The position numbers were made by a program, and so were the translations under genes. A stretch of 64,000 bases of DNA from Evansella caseinilytica (lineage in GTDB: Bacteria; Bacillota; Bacilli; Bacillales; Salisediminibacteriaceae). The DNA lies in assembly GCF_900107275.1 (NCBI RefSeq), contig NZ_FNPI01000013.1, forward strand, positions 1 through 64,000, read 5' to 3'. Under the pieces are notes generated by a model that saw nothing but the letters and a program-made list of their open reading frames with translations, had not been told where the DNA came from and did not search any database. Below, piece after piece: positions 48,670 to 57,563 of the stretch. Position 1 is the stretch's first letter. The number at the start of each line of letters is the position of its first letter.

Positions 48670-48698
48670 TTGACAGAAGGGCGGTGGTCATGTTAAAT
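48670..48698 (+). promoter_or_regulatory. Promoter of the ABC-2 transporter operon
   Basis: TTGACA (48670-48675), a 17-base spacer and TTAAAT (48693-48698). Perfect -35, fair -10. The start codon is about 115 bases downstream. Confidence 0.7.
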
Positions 48699-48718
48699 AG
48701 GTAATATATTACCTATTT
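48695..48718. promoter_or_regulatory. 24-bp perfect palindromic operator overlapping the -10 box
   Basis: AAATAGGTAATA followed by its exact complement. It overlaps the -10 element and the expected start point, where a repressor would block initiation. Similar palindromes serve GntR (YtrA-like) or PadR regulators of ABC export operons, but no regulator gene adjoins this operon. Confidence 0.7.
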
Positions 48719-48814
48719 CATTGGTTAAGTATGTAACCGTTACGAAATTTGATCTTAATTATCATGAAGCTGGAAGAACGTCTTTGATCCTTGCTTGAGA
48801 GGTGGTGATATTGT

Positions 48815-49537
48815 GTGATTAAAGTGAAAGATGTGGTTTTTCGATATGACAGCCAAGCGAAAGCAACCATTGACCACCTGTCATTGGAAGTGTCTGCCGG
48901 AAGTATATGCGGCTTATTAGGACCAAATGGAGCGGGGAAAACGACAACGATTCAATTGATTTTAGGATTGTTACAAGTTGAGCAAGGAATCATTTCCATC
49001 GAGGGTTGCTCACTGGCGGATGATCCCATCACTTATAAAAAGTGTATTGGCTATGTCTCCGACAGTCATTCCATCTATGACAGTTTGACAGGGCAGGAGT
49101 ATTTAAATTTCATGGCCGATATGTACGAGGTTAGTGAGGCAAAAAGAGCTGCCGTTTACGCTCCGTTCATTGAAGAGTTTCAGGTTCAAGCGTATTTAAA
49201 CAGTCCGATCAAAAGCTATTCGCATGGGACACGACAAAAGTTTTCGATTATGGCTTCCTTAGTTCATGATCCGATATTGTGGATCTTGGATGAGCCGATG
49301 ACCGGTTTGGATATTGAAGCATCTCGTGTGCTCAAGCAGCGGATGCGTGCACACAAGGAACGGGGACACGCTGTATTGTTTTCTTCTCATATTTTAGAAG
49401 TTTGCGAGCAGCTATGCGACACGATTGCCATCATTCATCAAGGAAAGTGTCGACATACGGCATCCTTGGCAAACGACGGCAGCGGAGAAGGCAAACGATC
49501 ATTGGAGGATCTTTATCTGGAGGTGGTAAAACATTAA
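48815..49537 (+). CDS. ABC transporter ATP-binding protein
   Basis: 240 residues. CcmA/YtrB-type ATPase of an ABC-2 exporter. Walker A LLGPNGAGKTTT, Q-loop region YVSDSHSIYD, signature YSHGTRQKF (SHGT in place of the usual SGGQ) and Walker B LWILDEPMTGLD, then the switch His in SSHILEVCEQL. The start is a GTG behind GAGAGGTGG. The permease gene overlaps its stop codon. Substrate unknown. Confidence 0.93.
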   Translation: MIKVKDVVFRYDSQAKATIDHLSLEVSAGSICGLLGPNGAGKTTTIQLILGLLQVEQGIISIEGCSLADDPITYKKCIGYVSDSHSIYDSLTGQEYLNFMADMYEVSEAKRAAVYAPFIEEFQVQAYLNSPIKSYSHGTRQKFSIMASLVHDPILWILDEPMTGLDIEASRVLKQRMRAHKERGHAVLFSSHILEVCEQLCDTIAIIHQGKCRHTASLANDGSGEGKRSLEDLYLEVVKH

Positions 49538-51152
49538 GCAGATCTATCAGTTAACGAGAGGGATTTTTTTAATAAACTTCAGCTTTCTTCGCTTCCGTCA
49601 CAAGCTCAAAAAGGATCAATTGAACTTGGACACGATTGTGCTATTGATCATCGCTTTATCCGTCGGCGGGTTCTTTGTGTATTACTATACAGGTGTCATG
49701 AACAAGTTGTATCTTTTTTTTCAGGCCATGGGAATGGATACAGGTTTCCTTGTCGCCGTACTTTGGATCTTCCACGCCTTTCTTTTCCTGGTCGGTTCCT
49801 TTTTTGTCCTGCACCTCTTTTGTTTTTCAAAAGACAGCGTCGGCTTGTTATATTTACCGCTTAAACCGGAAGTGCTGCTGTTCAGCAAATTGCTGGTGGT
49901 CATCCTGTCAGGTTACATACTTGCCCTGTTTTTACTGGTTCCTCCGTTGATCCTTTATGGAGTGAATCATTTTTCAGCAGGTTATTTGATCGCGGCCACC
50001 ATCATCTTTTTTGTGAGTCCGATGCTGCCGTTGACAATACTGGGCGGGTTTAATCTGCTTGTATGGAAGCTAGCAGTTGTCTGGAAAAAGAAGAGTCCGG
50101 GGTATACAGCGGCAGTTGGTCATCTATTGCTGCTAATACTCGCAGGATTCATGACAGGACGGTTGCTTAACCCAATGACCATCGAAGACAGTCTTGCCAC
50201 ATGGAGTCAATTGGAAGCGCGGGTTTATGGTTTCATGCTTATCCTGTACCTCGGATTGTCAGTGATTTCCTTATATTTGTTTTGGCTGCTGGGCAGGCGA
50301 CTTTTCCCTGCTGGTCTAACGTTGTATAGACATTCCAGACGCAAATGGAATGCGGCAAATATGTCGAATAAAAGGTTTACCGAAAGACACCCGTTCATCA
50401 GTTACTTTCATAAAGAATGGCGGCTATTCTTTCGCGAACCGGTTTACGTACTTAATGGATTGTTTGGCGTTGTGATTACACCCTTCTTGCTGCCCCTTTC
50501 TTTTCAGGTGAGCGATCTTGGAAGTGAAAAGATTAGAGATGTCGTTGTTCAGGAGGAGTTTTCATTTATAGCTACGATTTTAGCCCTTTCTATCGTTGTG
50601 ATCACATCCGGCATCCATGTTGTCGCCTCCAGCAGTGTTTCACGGGAGGGAAGTCATTTCTGGTTATGCCAACTGGTTCCGCTTCCTTACTATCGGCAAA
50701 TGCTGATAAAGGTTGCTTTTGCTGCGGTTACCAGTGGCATTGGGTTGGTGCTCAATAACTTGATTTTCATGTTCTATTTCGGTTACCAGCTTCGTCAAAT
50801 CTCGATGATCTTTATACTTGGATTATTATTCAGTCTTGCTTGGTCGGCTTTGGGGGTACTCATCGATGTCCTTCACCCGAAGCTGAATTGGGTCAACCAA
50901 TCGGAAGCGGTCAAGCAAAATAAAAACGTCCTTCTGGCTATCCTCTTAAATGTATTGATTGTGTGGATTTATTACCGTTTTCTGACGTTTGCGTTTGCGA
51001 ACAATTGGAATGAGAAGCTCATTTTTGCAAGCGTCGCGGTGTCCGCTACTTTACTTGCTGCTGCGGCACTTCAAGGGATCGTCATCGTTTGCCGGTATCA
51101 AGAGCGGCATTTTGCGACGAAGACGGCTTTTATAGAGGAGGGGAAAAAATGA
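49533..51152 (+). CDS. ABC-2 type transporter permease, likely started at ATT
   Basis: 539 residues if translation starts at the ATT at 49533. GGAGGTGG sits 6 bases upstream of it, and the ATT overlaps the TAA of the ATPase gene (ATTAA), a coupling arrangement. The extension reads KQIYQLTRGIFLINFSFLRF, a typical amphipathic start of such permeases. A TTG at 49620 with a weaker AAAGGA would give 510 residues. About ten to twelve hydrophobic segments follow, with a cytoplasmic basic loop (RRKWNAANMSNKRFTERHP) in the middle. Partner of the preceding ATPase; cargo unknown. Confidence 0.85.
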   Translation: MKQIYQLTRGIFLINFSFLRFRHKLKKDQLNLDTIVLLIIALSVGGFFVYYYTGVMNKLYLFFQAMGMDTGFLVAVLWIFHAFLFLVGSFFVLHLFCFSKDSVGLLYLPLKPEVLLFSKLLVVILSGYILALFLLVPPLILYGVNHFSAGYLIAATIIFFVSPMLPLTILGGFNLLVWKLAVVWKKKSPGYTAAVGHLLLLILAGFMTGRLLNPMTIEDSLATWSQLEARVYGFMLILYLGLSVISLYLFWLLGRRLFPAGLTLYRHSRRKWNAANMSNKRFTERHPFISYFHKEWRLFFREPVYVLNGLFGVVITPFLLPLSFQVSDLGSEKIRDVVVQEEFSFIATILALSIVVITSGIHVVASSSVSREGSHFWLCQLVPLPYYRQMLIKVAFAAVTSGIGLVLNNLIFMFYFGYQLRQISMIFILGLLFSLAWSALGVLIDVLHPKLNWVNQSEAVKQNKNVLLAILLNVLIVWIYYRFLTFAFANNWNEKLIFASVAVSATLLAAAALQGIVIVCRYQERHFATKTAFIEEGKK

Positions 51153-51355
51153 ACAGGTATACAAAAATATCGCTTGGTCTATTGCTGGGAACGCTTTTGG
51201 TATTAGCTGTCGCCACGTTATTTTTGCCAAGCGAAATTCCGTTTCACTTTGATTTCAAAGGAGAAGCGGGGTGGTATGGAAGCAAATATTTTCTTTTGCT
51301 GTTTACTCCTGTCCCGTACTTGATTTACAGACAATTTTCTAAAAAAGGGAAGTGA
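51149..51355 (+). CDS. Small membrane protein with a DUF1648-like motif
   Basis: 68 residues. Two hydrophobic segments (ISLGLLLGTLLVLAVATLF and YFLLLFTPVPYLIY) flank LPSEIPFHFDFKGEAGWYGSK, which is the LP..IPxHF...G.xxxxGSK pattern of the DUF1648 domain at the start of SdpI-family immunity proteins. GAGGAGGGG precedes the ATG, which overlaps the permease stop codon (ATGA). Third gene of the ABC operon. A role in immunity is possible but speculative; only one domain unit is present. Confidence 0.75.
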   Translation: MNRYTKISLGLLLGTLLVLAVATLFLPSEIPFHFDFKGEAGWYGSKYFLLLFTPVPYLIYRQFSKKGK

Positions 51356-51521
51356 TTGGAAGTCAAGCTTTATTCATCGTTAAGGCAAGCGTCACAGGGG
51401 TCAATCGTCACGCGCGCATAGCATGCGGAAGGAAGGCACAATCCCTCGTATGTTGGTTAACTGTCTTTAGCAGAAAAAACAGGAGCGCGATTGAGTTAAA
51501 TAAAACATTTCCAGTAATAAG

Positions 51522-51561
51522 GGAGCGGCTCATTTACTTCTAACTTGTAAATGGGCTGTTC
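51522..51561 (+). terminator. Probable terminator of the ABC operon
   Basis: GGGAGCGGCTCATTTAC pairs with GTAAATGGGCTGTTCC around TTCTAACTT. The T-run is weak. Located about 165 bases after the last gene. Confidence 0.5.
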
Positions 51562-51943
51562 CTATTCATTGGTATAATTTGTATCTTTGGGAAGGATGTA
51601 ACCATCTTTTCGACAGTTATGGTATGACACATTTGAGGGAAGCACAAACATTGTCTGCAACATACTCGTTCTAAAAATAAGAAATGTCGTATATGATGAA
51701 TTGTTATATTAATCCGCGGTATAATTGTGATAAGATAAACTATATTCCTGTGTTCACATGCTATTCATCCTATTCGCGTCACTCATTTTATTGGACAGCC
51801 CCCTAACCCGAAGTTGGGAAAGCGTTTTCAAGAGCGATGAAACAACCTGTCCTTTTGAAGCTAACGAAAATGAAGGATAAACATATATGAAAGCGTTAAC
51901 AAAAAAGGCGCTGAAAATCGAGCGGAAAAGGAGGAACCGCGCC
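51562..51943. other. Gene-free upstream region of the two-component operon
   Basis: AT-rich, about 380 bases. GTATAATTGTGATAAGATAAAC near 51719-51740 may hold -10 elements, but I cannot choose one. No repeat copy is present. Confidence 0.35.
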
Positions 51944-53479
51944 ATGACTGTTGGAAATCCTTGCAGAGTGATGATTGTCGATGATGAGGTGTTAATCAGA
52001 CAAGGGATTAAGCATTACTTTAATTGGGAAGAAGAGGGCTTTCTTATCGTTGGTGAAGCCGGAAACGGACGGGAGGCTTTGGAGCTGATTGAAGAAGTAA
52101 AACCGCATATTCTTTTAACCGATATTGTGATGCCGGTCATGGACGGGGAAGAGCTGACGAAAGTCGTTAAGGCAAACTATCCGCACATTGAGATTATTGT
52201 GCTCAGCAGTTTTGGAGAGTTTGAGTATGTGAGATCCAGCTTTCAAAGCGGTGTCGTTGACTATATTTTAAAGCCGAAGCTTGATGCGCAAAGCCTGCTG
52301 GAAGTCTTGCGGACGGCAGTCAAACGAATGCCGGACATTTACCTTTCAGAAAACCACATCGAGGTAACTCATTCCGTTGATCAACTGATTGATAAGCTTC
52401 TATCAGGCTATGAAGTAGACAGCCTGGAGGAGGCCGAGGCTTTTTTTCCCCACCCTGCTTTTTTCCTGTTAGGTGCAGACATCAAGCAGACTCCTGGCAT
52501 GCAAGCGGAGGTGAAGGAACAGGTCCGCCGGGTTTTCGCGGAAAAAATAGATCACGCTGTCTGCCATCCCGTGAAAACAGATAAAGAAATGCTTGTTTTT
52601 CTGCTTAATATAGCAGATCGCCGCTATGATGAAGTTGTCACTGTCCTGAAAGCATGCAGCCGTCACCAGCCCGGCTGCGGATTTGTATTGACGTCACCAT
52701 TTTCCGACTTTGCTAATCTGGGGGAAGTCTACAGAAATCGGTTTTTACAATTGAAGCAATACCGCTTTTACTTCCCGGACAAGGAGCTGGTTTTACAAGA
52801 AGACATGTCGGCAGCTCCCGGGCAGCCGCTTCATTTTCACTTGGAGTGGTTAACCGAAGAGTTGAAATGCGGCCGCTTCGATACCGCGTTTCAGTACATT
52901 TGTGAACACGGGAAGAAATTGTCTGCTTGCTGTACAGCCGGTGTCCATGAGTTTAAATCGCTTTTTAACAATATTATTTTTAATGTCACGATTCTTTTAA
53001 GGAACATTGGATATGATGTCAAGGAATTGGAAATTCACCAATACCGGCAGATGTCGCTGATTGAGGAAGCCGGCAGCGCGCAGCAGGTTGTGAGCCGCCT
53101 GGAGGCATTTATTGCGGAAGCAAAACAATGTATTTTACAGCAGCAGCCGGCCGTCGACAATCCAAATATGAAAATGCTGCTAGCATATATAGACGAACAT
53201 TATATGGAGCCGCTCACGTTAACGGAAGTAGCCAGACACTTTCACTTTCATCCATCCTATCTGTCAAGTTATTTCTCGAACCATAATAAAGAGGGATTCA
53301 GCGAATACTTGAATAAACTGAGAATTACCGCCGCGATCAGACAGTTGAATACAAGCGCCGCGCCAATCTCTGAGATCAGCGCGCAAGTGGGCTATTCCGA
53401 TCACAGCTATTTTTGTAAAGTATTTAAAAAAGCAACCGGCTGTTCCCCAAGCCAGTATCGAAGAAAACGATTGAAATAG
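51944..53479 (+). CDS. AraC-type response regulator, YesN-like
   Basis: 511 residues. Receiver domain at the start (VMIVDDEVLIRQG; phosphoacceptor Asp in ILLTDIVMPVMDGEE; Lys in YILKPK), a long middle region, and a C-terminal AraC double helix-turn-helix (LTLTEVARHFHFHPSYLSSYFS and AAPISEISAQVGYSDHSYFCKVFKK). AAAAGGAGG precedes the ATG at 51944. The histidine kinase gene follows after 13 bases. Such pairs usually activate an adjacent carbohydrate uptake operon, here 55831-62455. Confidence 0.93.
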   Translation: MTVGNPCRVMIVDDEVLIRQGIKHYFNWEEEGFLIVGEAGNGREALELIEEVKPHILLTDIVMPVMDGEELTKVVKANYPHIEIIVLSSFGEFEYVRSSFQSGVVDYILKPKLDAQSLLEVLRTAVKRMPDIYLSENHIEVTHSVDQLIDKLLSGYEVDSLEEAEAFFPHPAFFLLGADIKQTPGMQAEVKEQVRRVFAEKIDHAVCHPVKTDKEMLVFLLNIADRRYDEVVTVLKACSRHQPGCGFVLTSPFSDFANLGEVYRNRFLQLKQYRFYFPDKELVLQEDMSAAPGQPLHFHLEWLTEELKCGRFDTAFQYICEHGKKLSACCTAGVHEFKSLFNNIIFNVTILLRNIGYDVKELEIHQYRQMSLIEEAGSAQQVVSRLEAFIAEAKQCILQQQPAVDNPNMKMLLAYIDEHYMEPLTLTEVARHFHFHPSYLSSYFSNHNKEGFSEYLNKLRITAAIRQLNTSAAPISEISAQVGYSDHSYFCKVFKKATGCSPSQYRRKRLK

Positions 53480-53492
53480 GTGGGAATGCCTG

Positions 53493-55253
53493 ATGAAAAA
53501 GCTCATGAAACGTTTAAAATACCACGGTTTGTTTATCAAACTGTTTCTGTTGACCTTTGTGATCATTATTTCTGTATCCGTGGTGATAACGATGACGACG
53601 CTGAGACTATCGGAACGCCTGTTTATTGACACGTTCAGCATTACCAACGCAAAGGTGCTGGATCAAATAAAAGATAATTTCGAGACATATAACTACGCGA
53701 TCATTAAATCCACGAATCATTTTCAGCAAAACGGAACGATGAGAACGATGCTTTCAGGAGAGTACGCCAACGTGGATTTAATGAATGCCTACTATCATTT
53801 AAATACGCAAATGGATTTAGTAAAGTCGAATTTTGATCGTTATCATACCGGCATCCTCGTTACAGGTGTGAACGGAATCACCTTTGCCAGCGATCGATCC
53901 TACTGGCCGCTTTCCGACGAGGAATGGTTGAAACATGATATCACCCAGAACACCTTGGCGGAGCCAAAGAAGCTTCATTATCAAATGTATGAGACCGCGA
54001 ATGACGAACCGATCATCGTTGCCTCGCGAGCGCTGATGGAGCGAATTTCCAGCGACATTTACGGGACGGTTTACTATGCTGTGAAAGAAGCGGATTTCCG
54101 GCAGTTTTATCTTAATTTTACAAGTCCGGGCAATGATGTCTACGTCGTTGATCGTCACGGTCGTGTCGTTTCAAGCAATCAGCCGGAATATATCGGGCAG
54201 ATAAACACAGCCTTCCTGGATGCGGCTGCGGAAACCGAAGCTTCTGCCAGGGGCTATGCGAATATGGAACTCATGGAAAAGGAGTACACCGTGCTGGCGG
54301 AGTACCTGCCTTTTTTTGATATGTACCTTGTCAATACGATCAACAGGGATGTGGTCAGCGCTGCTGTGATCGATAAAAAAAGCATTGCCTTGTTCAGCAT
54401 CGGAACGGTTATTCTTGCAATGATGATTGTCTTTTTTATCACCAGGAAGCTGACGAATTCTTTATCTTCCCTTGTAAAACAAATCGGCAATGTGGCAAAG
54501 CATGATTTTGACCAGTACGTTGCTGTTACCGGGGCGTATGAGACGCAGCAGATCGGGATCGCTTTCAATACCATGCTGGACGAACTGCACGAGTATGTCG
54601 AGCAGGTGATGCTGTCGCAAAAAAAGCAAAGAAATGCGGAACTCGCCGCATTGCAGCAGCAGATTAACCCGCATTTTCTCTATAATACCCTTACATCGAT
54701 AAAATTTATGGTTCAGCAGGGCAGTAAAAACGATGCGGCAGAAACGATCAATTCCCTGATCTCCTTGCTGCAAAATACGATTGGGAATGGCAATGAAATC
54801 GTGACGGTGGAGCAGGAACTGGAAAATGTAAAAAACTATGTGCTCATTAATCAAAAACGGTATGGGGACCGAATCAAAGTGAATTATTTTGTTGCGCCGG
54901 ATTGCATTCCATATCAGGTGCCAAAGCTGATTCTTCAGCCATTTGTCGAAAATGCCTTTTTCCATGCCTTTAATCAAAAAGCGGGCGGTTCGATTTACAT
55001 CATGGTGTGGAGGGAAGGAGAGCAGTTGATTTGCGAGGTTGTGGATAATGGGGATGGAATTGCGGAGGCAAACGGTGCAAAGGTTGCGATCTTTCCAAAA
55101 ACGAAACGGAAATCACAGCATTTTTCCGGGATCGGCATCAGAAATGTTCACGAGCGAATTCAACTGATTTACGGGGAAATGTACGGTGTGGAGATAACGA
55201 GCAACAATGGCGAGGGAACGAAGGTCAGAATTACCCTTCCGTTAAATAGGTAA
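53493..55253 (+). CDS. Sensor histidine kinase, YesM-like
   Basis: 586 residues. Two transmembrane helices (about 12-35 and 290-312) enclose an extracellular Cache-like sensor region. HAMP comes next, then the His_kinase domain with the phosphoacceptor His in LQQQINPHFLYNTL, the N-box FVENAFFHAF and G-box segments DNGDGI and GIGIRNV. It is the LytS/YesM type. Probably senses an extracellular sugar, possibly via the binding protein encoded next. The ATG has only a weak ribosome binding site (GGTGGGAATG), which fits coupling to the regulator gene. Confidence 0.93.
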   Translation: MKKLMKRLKYHGLFIKLFLLTFVIIISVSVVITMTTLRLSERLFIDTFSITNAKVLDQIKDNFETYNYAIIKSTNHFQQNGTMRTMLSGEYANVDLMNAYYHLNTQMDLVKSNFDRYHTGILVTGVNGITFASDRSYWPLSDEEWLKHDITQNTLAEPKKLHYQMYETANDEPIIVASRALMERISSDIYGTVYYAVKEADFRQFYLNFTSPGNDVYVVDRHGRVVSSNQPEYIGQINTAFLDAAAETEASARGYANMELMEKEYTVLAEYLPFFDMYLVNTINRDVVSAAVIDKKSIALFSIGTVILAMMIVFFITRKLTNSLSSLVKQIGNVAKHDFDQYVAVTGAYETQQIGIAFNTMLDELHEYVEQVMLSQKKQRNAELAALQQQINPHFLYNTLTSIKFMVQQGSKNDAAETINSLISLLQNTIGNGNEIVTVEQELENVKNYVLINQKRYGDRIKVNYFVAPDCIPYQVPKLILQPFVENAFFHAFNQKAGGSIYIMVWREGEQLICEVVDNGDGIAEANGAKVAIFPKTKRKSQHFSGIGIRNVHERIQLIYGEMYGVEITSNNGEGTKVRITLPLNR

Positions 55254-55292
55254 TCGTCGGGAAAAAAGCGATTTTTTCGAACAAAAACTTTA

Positions 55293-55665
55293 AAGAACAT
55301 GTTCGAAAAGGCAATGGTTTCGCTCGATGCACTCCATTTCGCCTAAGTACCGCTCACGTCCTGCGTCTGCGATTACTCTACGCAAATTGACTCGATGAAG
55401 CACTTTCAGGTTGCATTTGTGAGCAACGGCGGAATGTCGTCATCCTGACTCCGTGAACCCAACTCATAGTCGGATTTAAGGAAATGCATCGGCTCCACTC
55501 ATTGTCTCTGCCTCTGCTAGTAGAGCACTGACGGTTGTCCAAGTGCCATCGCGCGCGATGACACGACACGAAGAGATAGTTCGCAGTGTTACAGTGAAGA
55601 ACGGCTCATTGCTTCGCGAGTGTTCGAAAAAATAAAAACCGTCTTTTTGAACACTCACTTAAAAA
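55293..55665. repeat. Long type C repeat between the kinase and binding-protein genes
   Basis: Begins ATGTTCGAAAAGGCAATGG with CGCTCGATGCACTCC, contains the GCCTAAGTACCGCTCACGTCC and GAGCAACGGCGGAATGTCG blocks split by an extra piece (TGCGTCTGCGATTACTC...), then AACCCAACTCATAG, GCATCGGCTCCACTCATTG, CTCTGCCTCTGCTAG, CCATCGCGCGCGATG and a closing hairpin GTGTTCGAAAAAAT...GTCTTTTTGAACAC. It is the longest copy, about 370 bp, and links the modules seen separately at 12242 and 57233. Confidence 0.88.
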
Positions 55666-55795
55666 ATTACAAATTCCTAAAAAAAGTCCAATGGTATTTT
55701 ATTAGAAACAAGGAACTGATAAAAATATTGCAAAAGGAGAAAAAGATATTCCTAACCCCATAAATCAAGCAGGTGGTAAGATGAGTTTGTAATAT

Positions 55796-55809
55796 AGTAA
55801 GCGCTTACA
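55796..55809. promoter_or_regulatory. cre site (CcpA) before the binding-protein gene
   Basis: AGTAAGCGCTTACA is a perfect GTAAGCGCTTAC palindrome that matches the catabolite-responsive element at all but one end position. It lies 22 bases before the start codon, a position suited to repression by CcpA when preferred sugars are present. Confidence 0.75.
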
Positions 55810-55830
55810 AAATAAAAGGGGGAGATTAGG

Positions 55831-57147
55831 ATGAAAAAATTGATTTTCATGTTGTTTTTCTTAAGTATTGTGCTGCTTGCTGCCTGTTCTGGAGGAGATT
55901 CAGACTCTGCCAAGGAAACGACGGATGGCAGCGGCGGTGACGAGGGGGCTGACAGCGAAGAGGCAATTACGATTTGGGCCTGGGATCCGAACTTTAACAT
56001 GAAGGCAATGGAGCTGGCGAAGGAAAAATATGCTGCCGACAATCCGGATCTTGAAATCAATCTTGTAGAATATGCGCAGGATGACATTATTCAAAAGCTC
56101 AACACAAGCTTAAGCTCCGGCTCCACCAGCGGTTTACCAAACATCGTTTTGATTGAGGATTACCGCGCGCAAAGCTTTTTGCAGGCATATCCGGGATCAT
56201 TTCACCCAATAACAGGCGCTTATAGCACCGATGATTTTGCGTCTTACAAAATAGCGCCGACGAGCCTTGACGGCGAAAATTACGGACTGCCGTTTGATAC
56301 CGGAGTCGTTGGCTTGTATGTGAGAACAGATTATTTAGCGGAAGCAGGTTATTCCATCGAGGATTTGCAAAATATTGATTGGAATAAATACATCGAGATT
56401 GCCAGGGATGTAAAGGACGCAACAGGAAAGCACATGTTGACAGTTGATCCGAATGATCTTGGATTAATAAGAATGATGATTCAAACAACAGGTACCTGGT
56501 ATGTGGAGGAGGACGGTGCAACGCCGAATATTGCCGACAATGAAGCAATTAAAGCCGGGTTTGAAGTATTTAAAGAATTAATTACCGAAGATTTGGCAAA
56601 GCCGGTTTCGGACTGGAGCCAGTTTCTGGCCGGGTTTAACAACGGCGATGTCGCATCGGTTCCAACCGGGAACTGGATTACGCCATCCATCAAAGCCGAG
56701 GAATCACAGGCAGGACAATGGGCGGTCGTTCCGTTCCCAAGTCTTCCCGGGTTCGCGGATTCCATAAATGCCACAAATTTAGGCGGCAGCTCCTGGTATG
56801 TGCTCGATGTTGACGGTAAGGAAGCAGCAACGGACTTCCTGACAAAAACGTTTGGTTCCAACACGGAGTTGTATCAAGATTTCATTACTGAGATCGGCGC
56901 CATGGGTACTTATCTGCCGGCTTCAGAAGGAGATGCGTACCAGGTGGAAGATGAGTTTTTTGGCGGTCAAACGATCTATGCTGACTTCTCTCATTGGGCA
57001 GAGGAAATTCCCCAGGTAAACTTTGGTCTGCACACGTATGCCATCGAAGATATTCTCGTAGTGGAAATGCAGAATTACCTCAACGGCAAAGAGGTGGATC
57101 AAGCGTTGGCGGACGCGCAAACGCAGGCGGAAGCACAGATCAAATAA
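55831..57147 (+). CDS. Carbohydrate ABC transporter substrate-binding lipoprotein
   Basis: 438 residues. Lipoprotein signal MKKLIFMLFFLSIVLLAACS with LAAC as lipobox, then a Gly/Ser/Asp-rich tether and a family 1 extracellular solute-binding fold (AITIWAWDPNFNMKAMELAKE). GGGGGAG precedes the ATG. Captures the sugar outside the membrane and delivers it to the two permeases encoded downstream. No ATPase gene is in the cluster, so it probably shares the general MsmX-type ATPase. The cre site precedes it. Confidence 0.94.
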   Translation: MKKLIFMLFFLSIVLLAACSGGDSDSAKETTDGSGGDEGADSEEAITIWAWDPNFNMKAMELAKEKYAADNPDLEINLVEYAQDDIIQKLNTSLSSGSTSGLPNIVLIEDYRAQSFLQAYPGSFHPITGAYSTDDFASYKIAPTSLDGENYGLPFDTGVVGLYVRTDYLAEAGYSIEDLQNIDWNKYIEIARDVKDATGKHMLTVDPNDLGLIRMMIQTTGTWYVEEDGATPNIADNEAIKAGFEVFKELITEDLAKPVSDWSQFLAGFNNGDVASVPTGNWITPSIKAEESQAGQWAVVPFPSLPGFADSINATNLGGSSWYVLDVDGKEAATDFLTKTFGSNTELYQDFITEIGAMGTYLPASEGDAYQVEDEFFGGQTIYADFSHWAEEIPQVNFGLHTYAIEDILVVEMQNYLNGKEVDQALADAQTQAEAQIK

Positions 57148-57232
57148 ACAAGATGAAAGGATGAGAAGCTTTGGAAACTCGCCCTCCTGCCAGCGCCCCG
57201 CTTCAGAGGTGAGTTCCCAGGCTTTTTCTTTA

Positions 57233-57470
57233 AGTGTGTGTTCAAAAAGATCGGTTTTTATCTTTTTGAACAAATACGAAGCAATGAGTGAAGCCGATGC
57301 ATTCTTTTCAGCCCGGCTGTGAATGGTTTTCTCGGAGTCAGGATGACGACATTCCGCCGTTGCCCATAGGACATGGGCAGCACTTAGGCGGAATTGGGCG
57401 CATCGAGCGGAACCATAGCATTTTTGAACACGCTCTTTAAGTGTGTGTTCAAAAAGATCGGTTTTTCTTA
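57233..57470. repeat. Type C repeat splitting the importer operon
   Basis: Starts GTGTGTTCAAAAAGATCGG with hairpin partner ATCTTTTTGAAC, then GAAGCAATGAGTGAAGCCG, GTTTTCTCGGAGTCAGGATG, GCCGTTGCCCATAGGACATG / GGGCAGC, GCGCATCGAGCGGAACC and ends TTTTTGAACACGCTC. A second left end (GTGTGTTCAAAAAGATCGG) starts again at 57444. CTTTAAG occurs before both left ends. It lies between the binding-protein gene and the first permease gene. Confidence 0.88.
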
Positions 57471-57563
57471 AAAACATCTTCGGTAAAATGCCGATAAAAG
57501 CATTATTTGTACGCTTGGCTTTAAGCGGAGCGGTCTACATTTTCTAAAAAGGAGTGACTTCTG

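Noticed and set aside
51352-51543. 63-codon frame after the DUF1648-like gene
   Set aside because: It begins by overlapping the stop codon but has no ribosome binding site, and its sequence is not membrane-like or conserved in pattern. The terminator hairpin follows directly.
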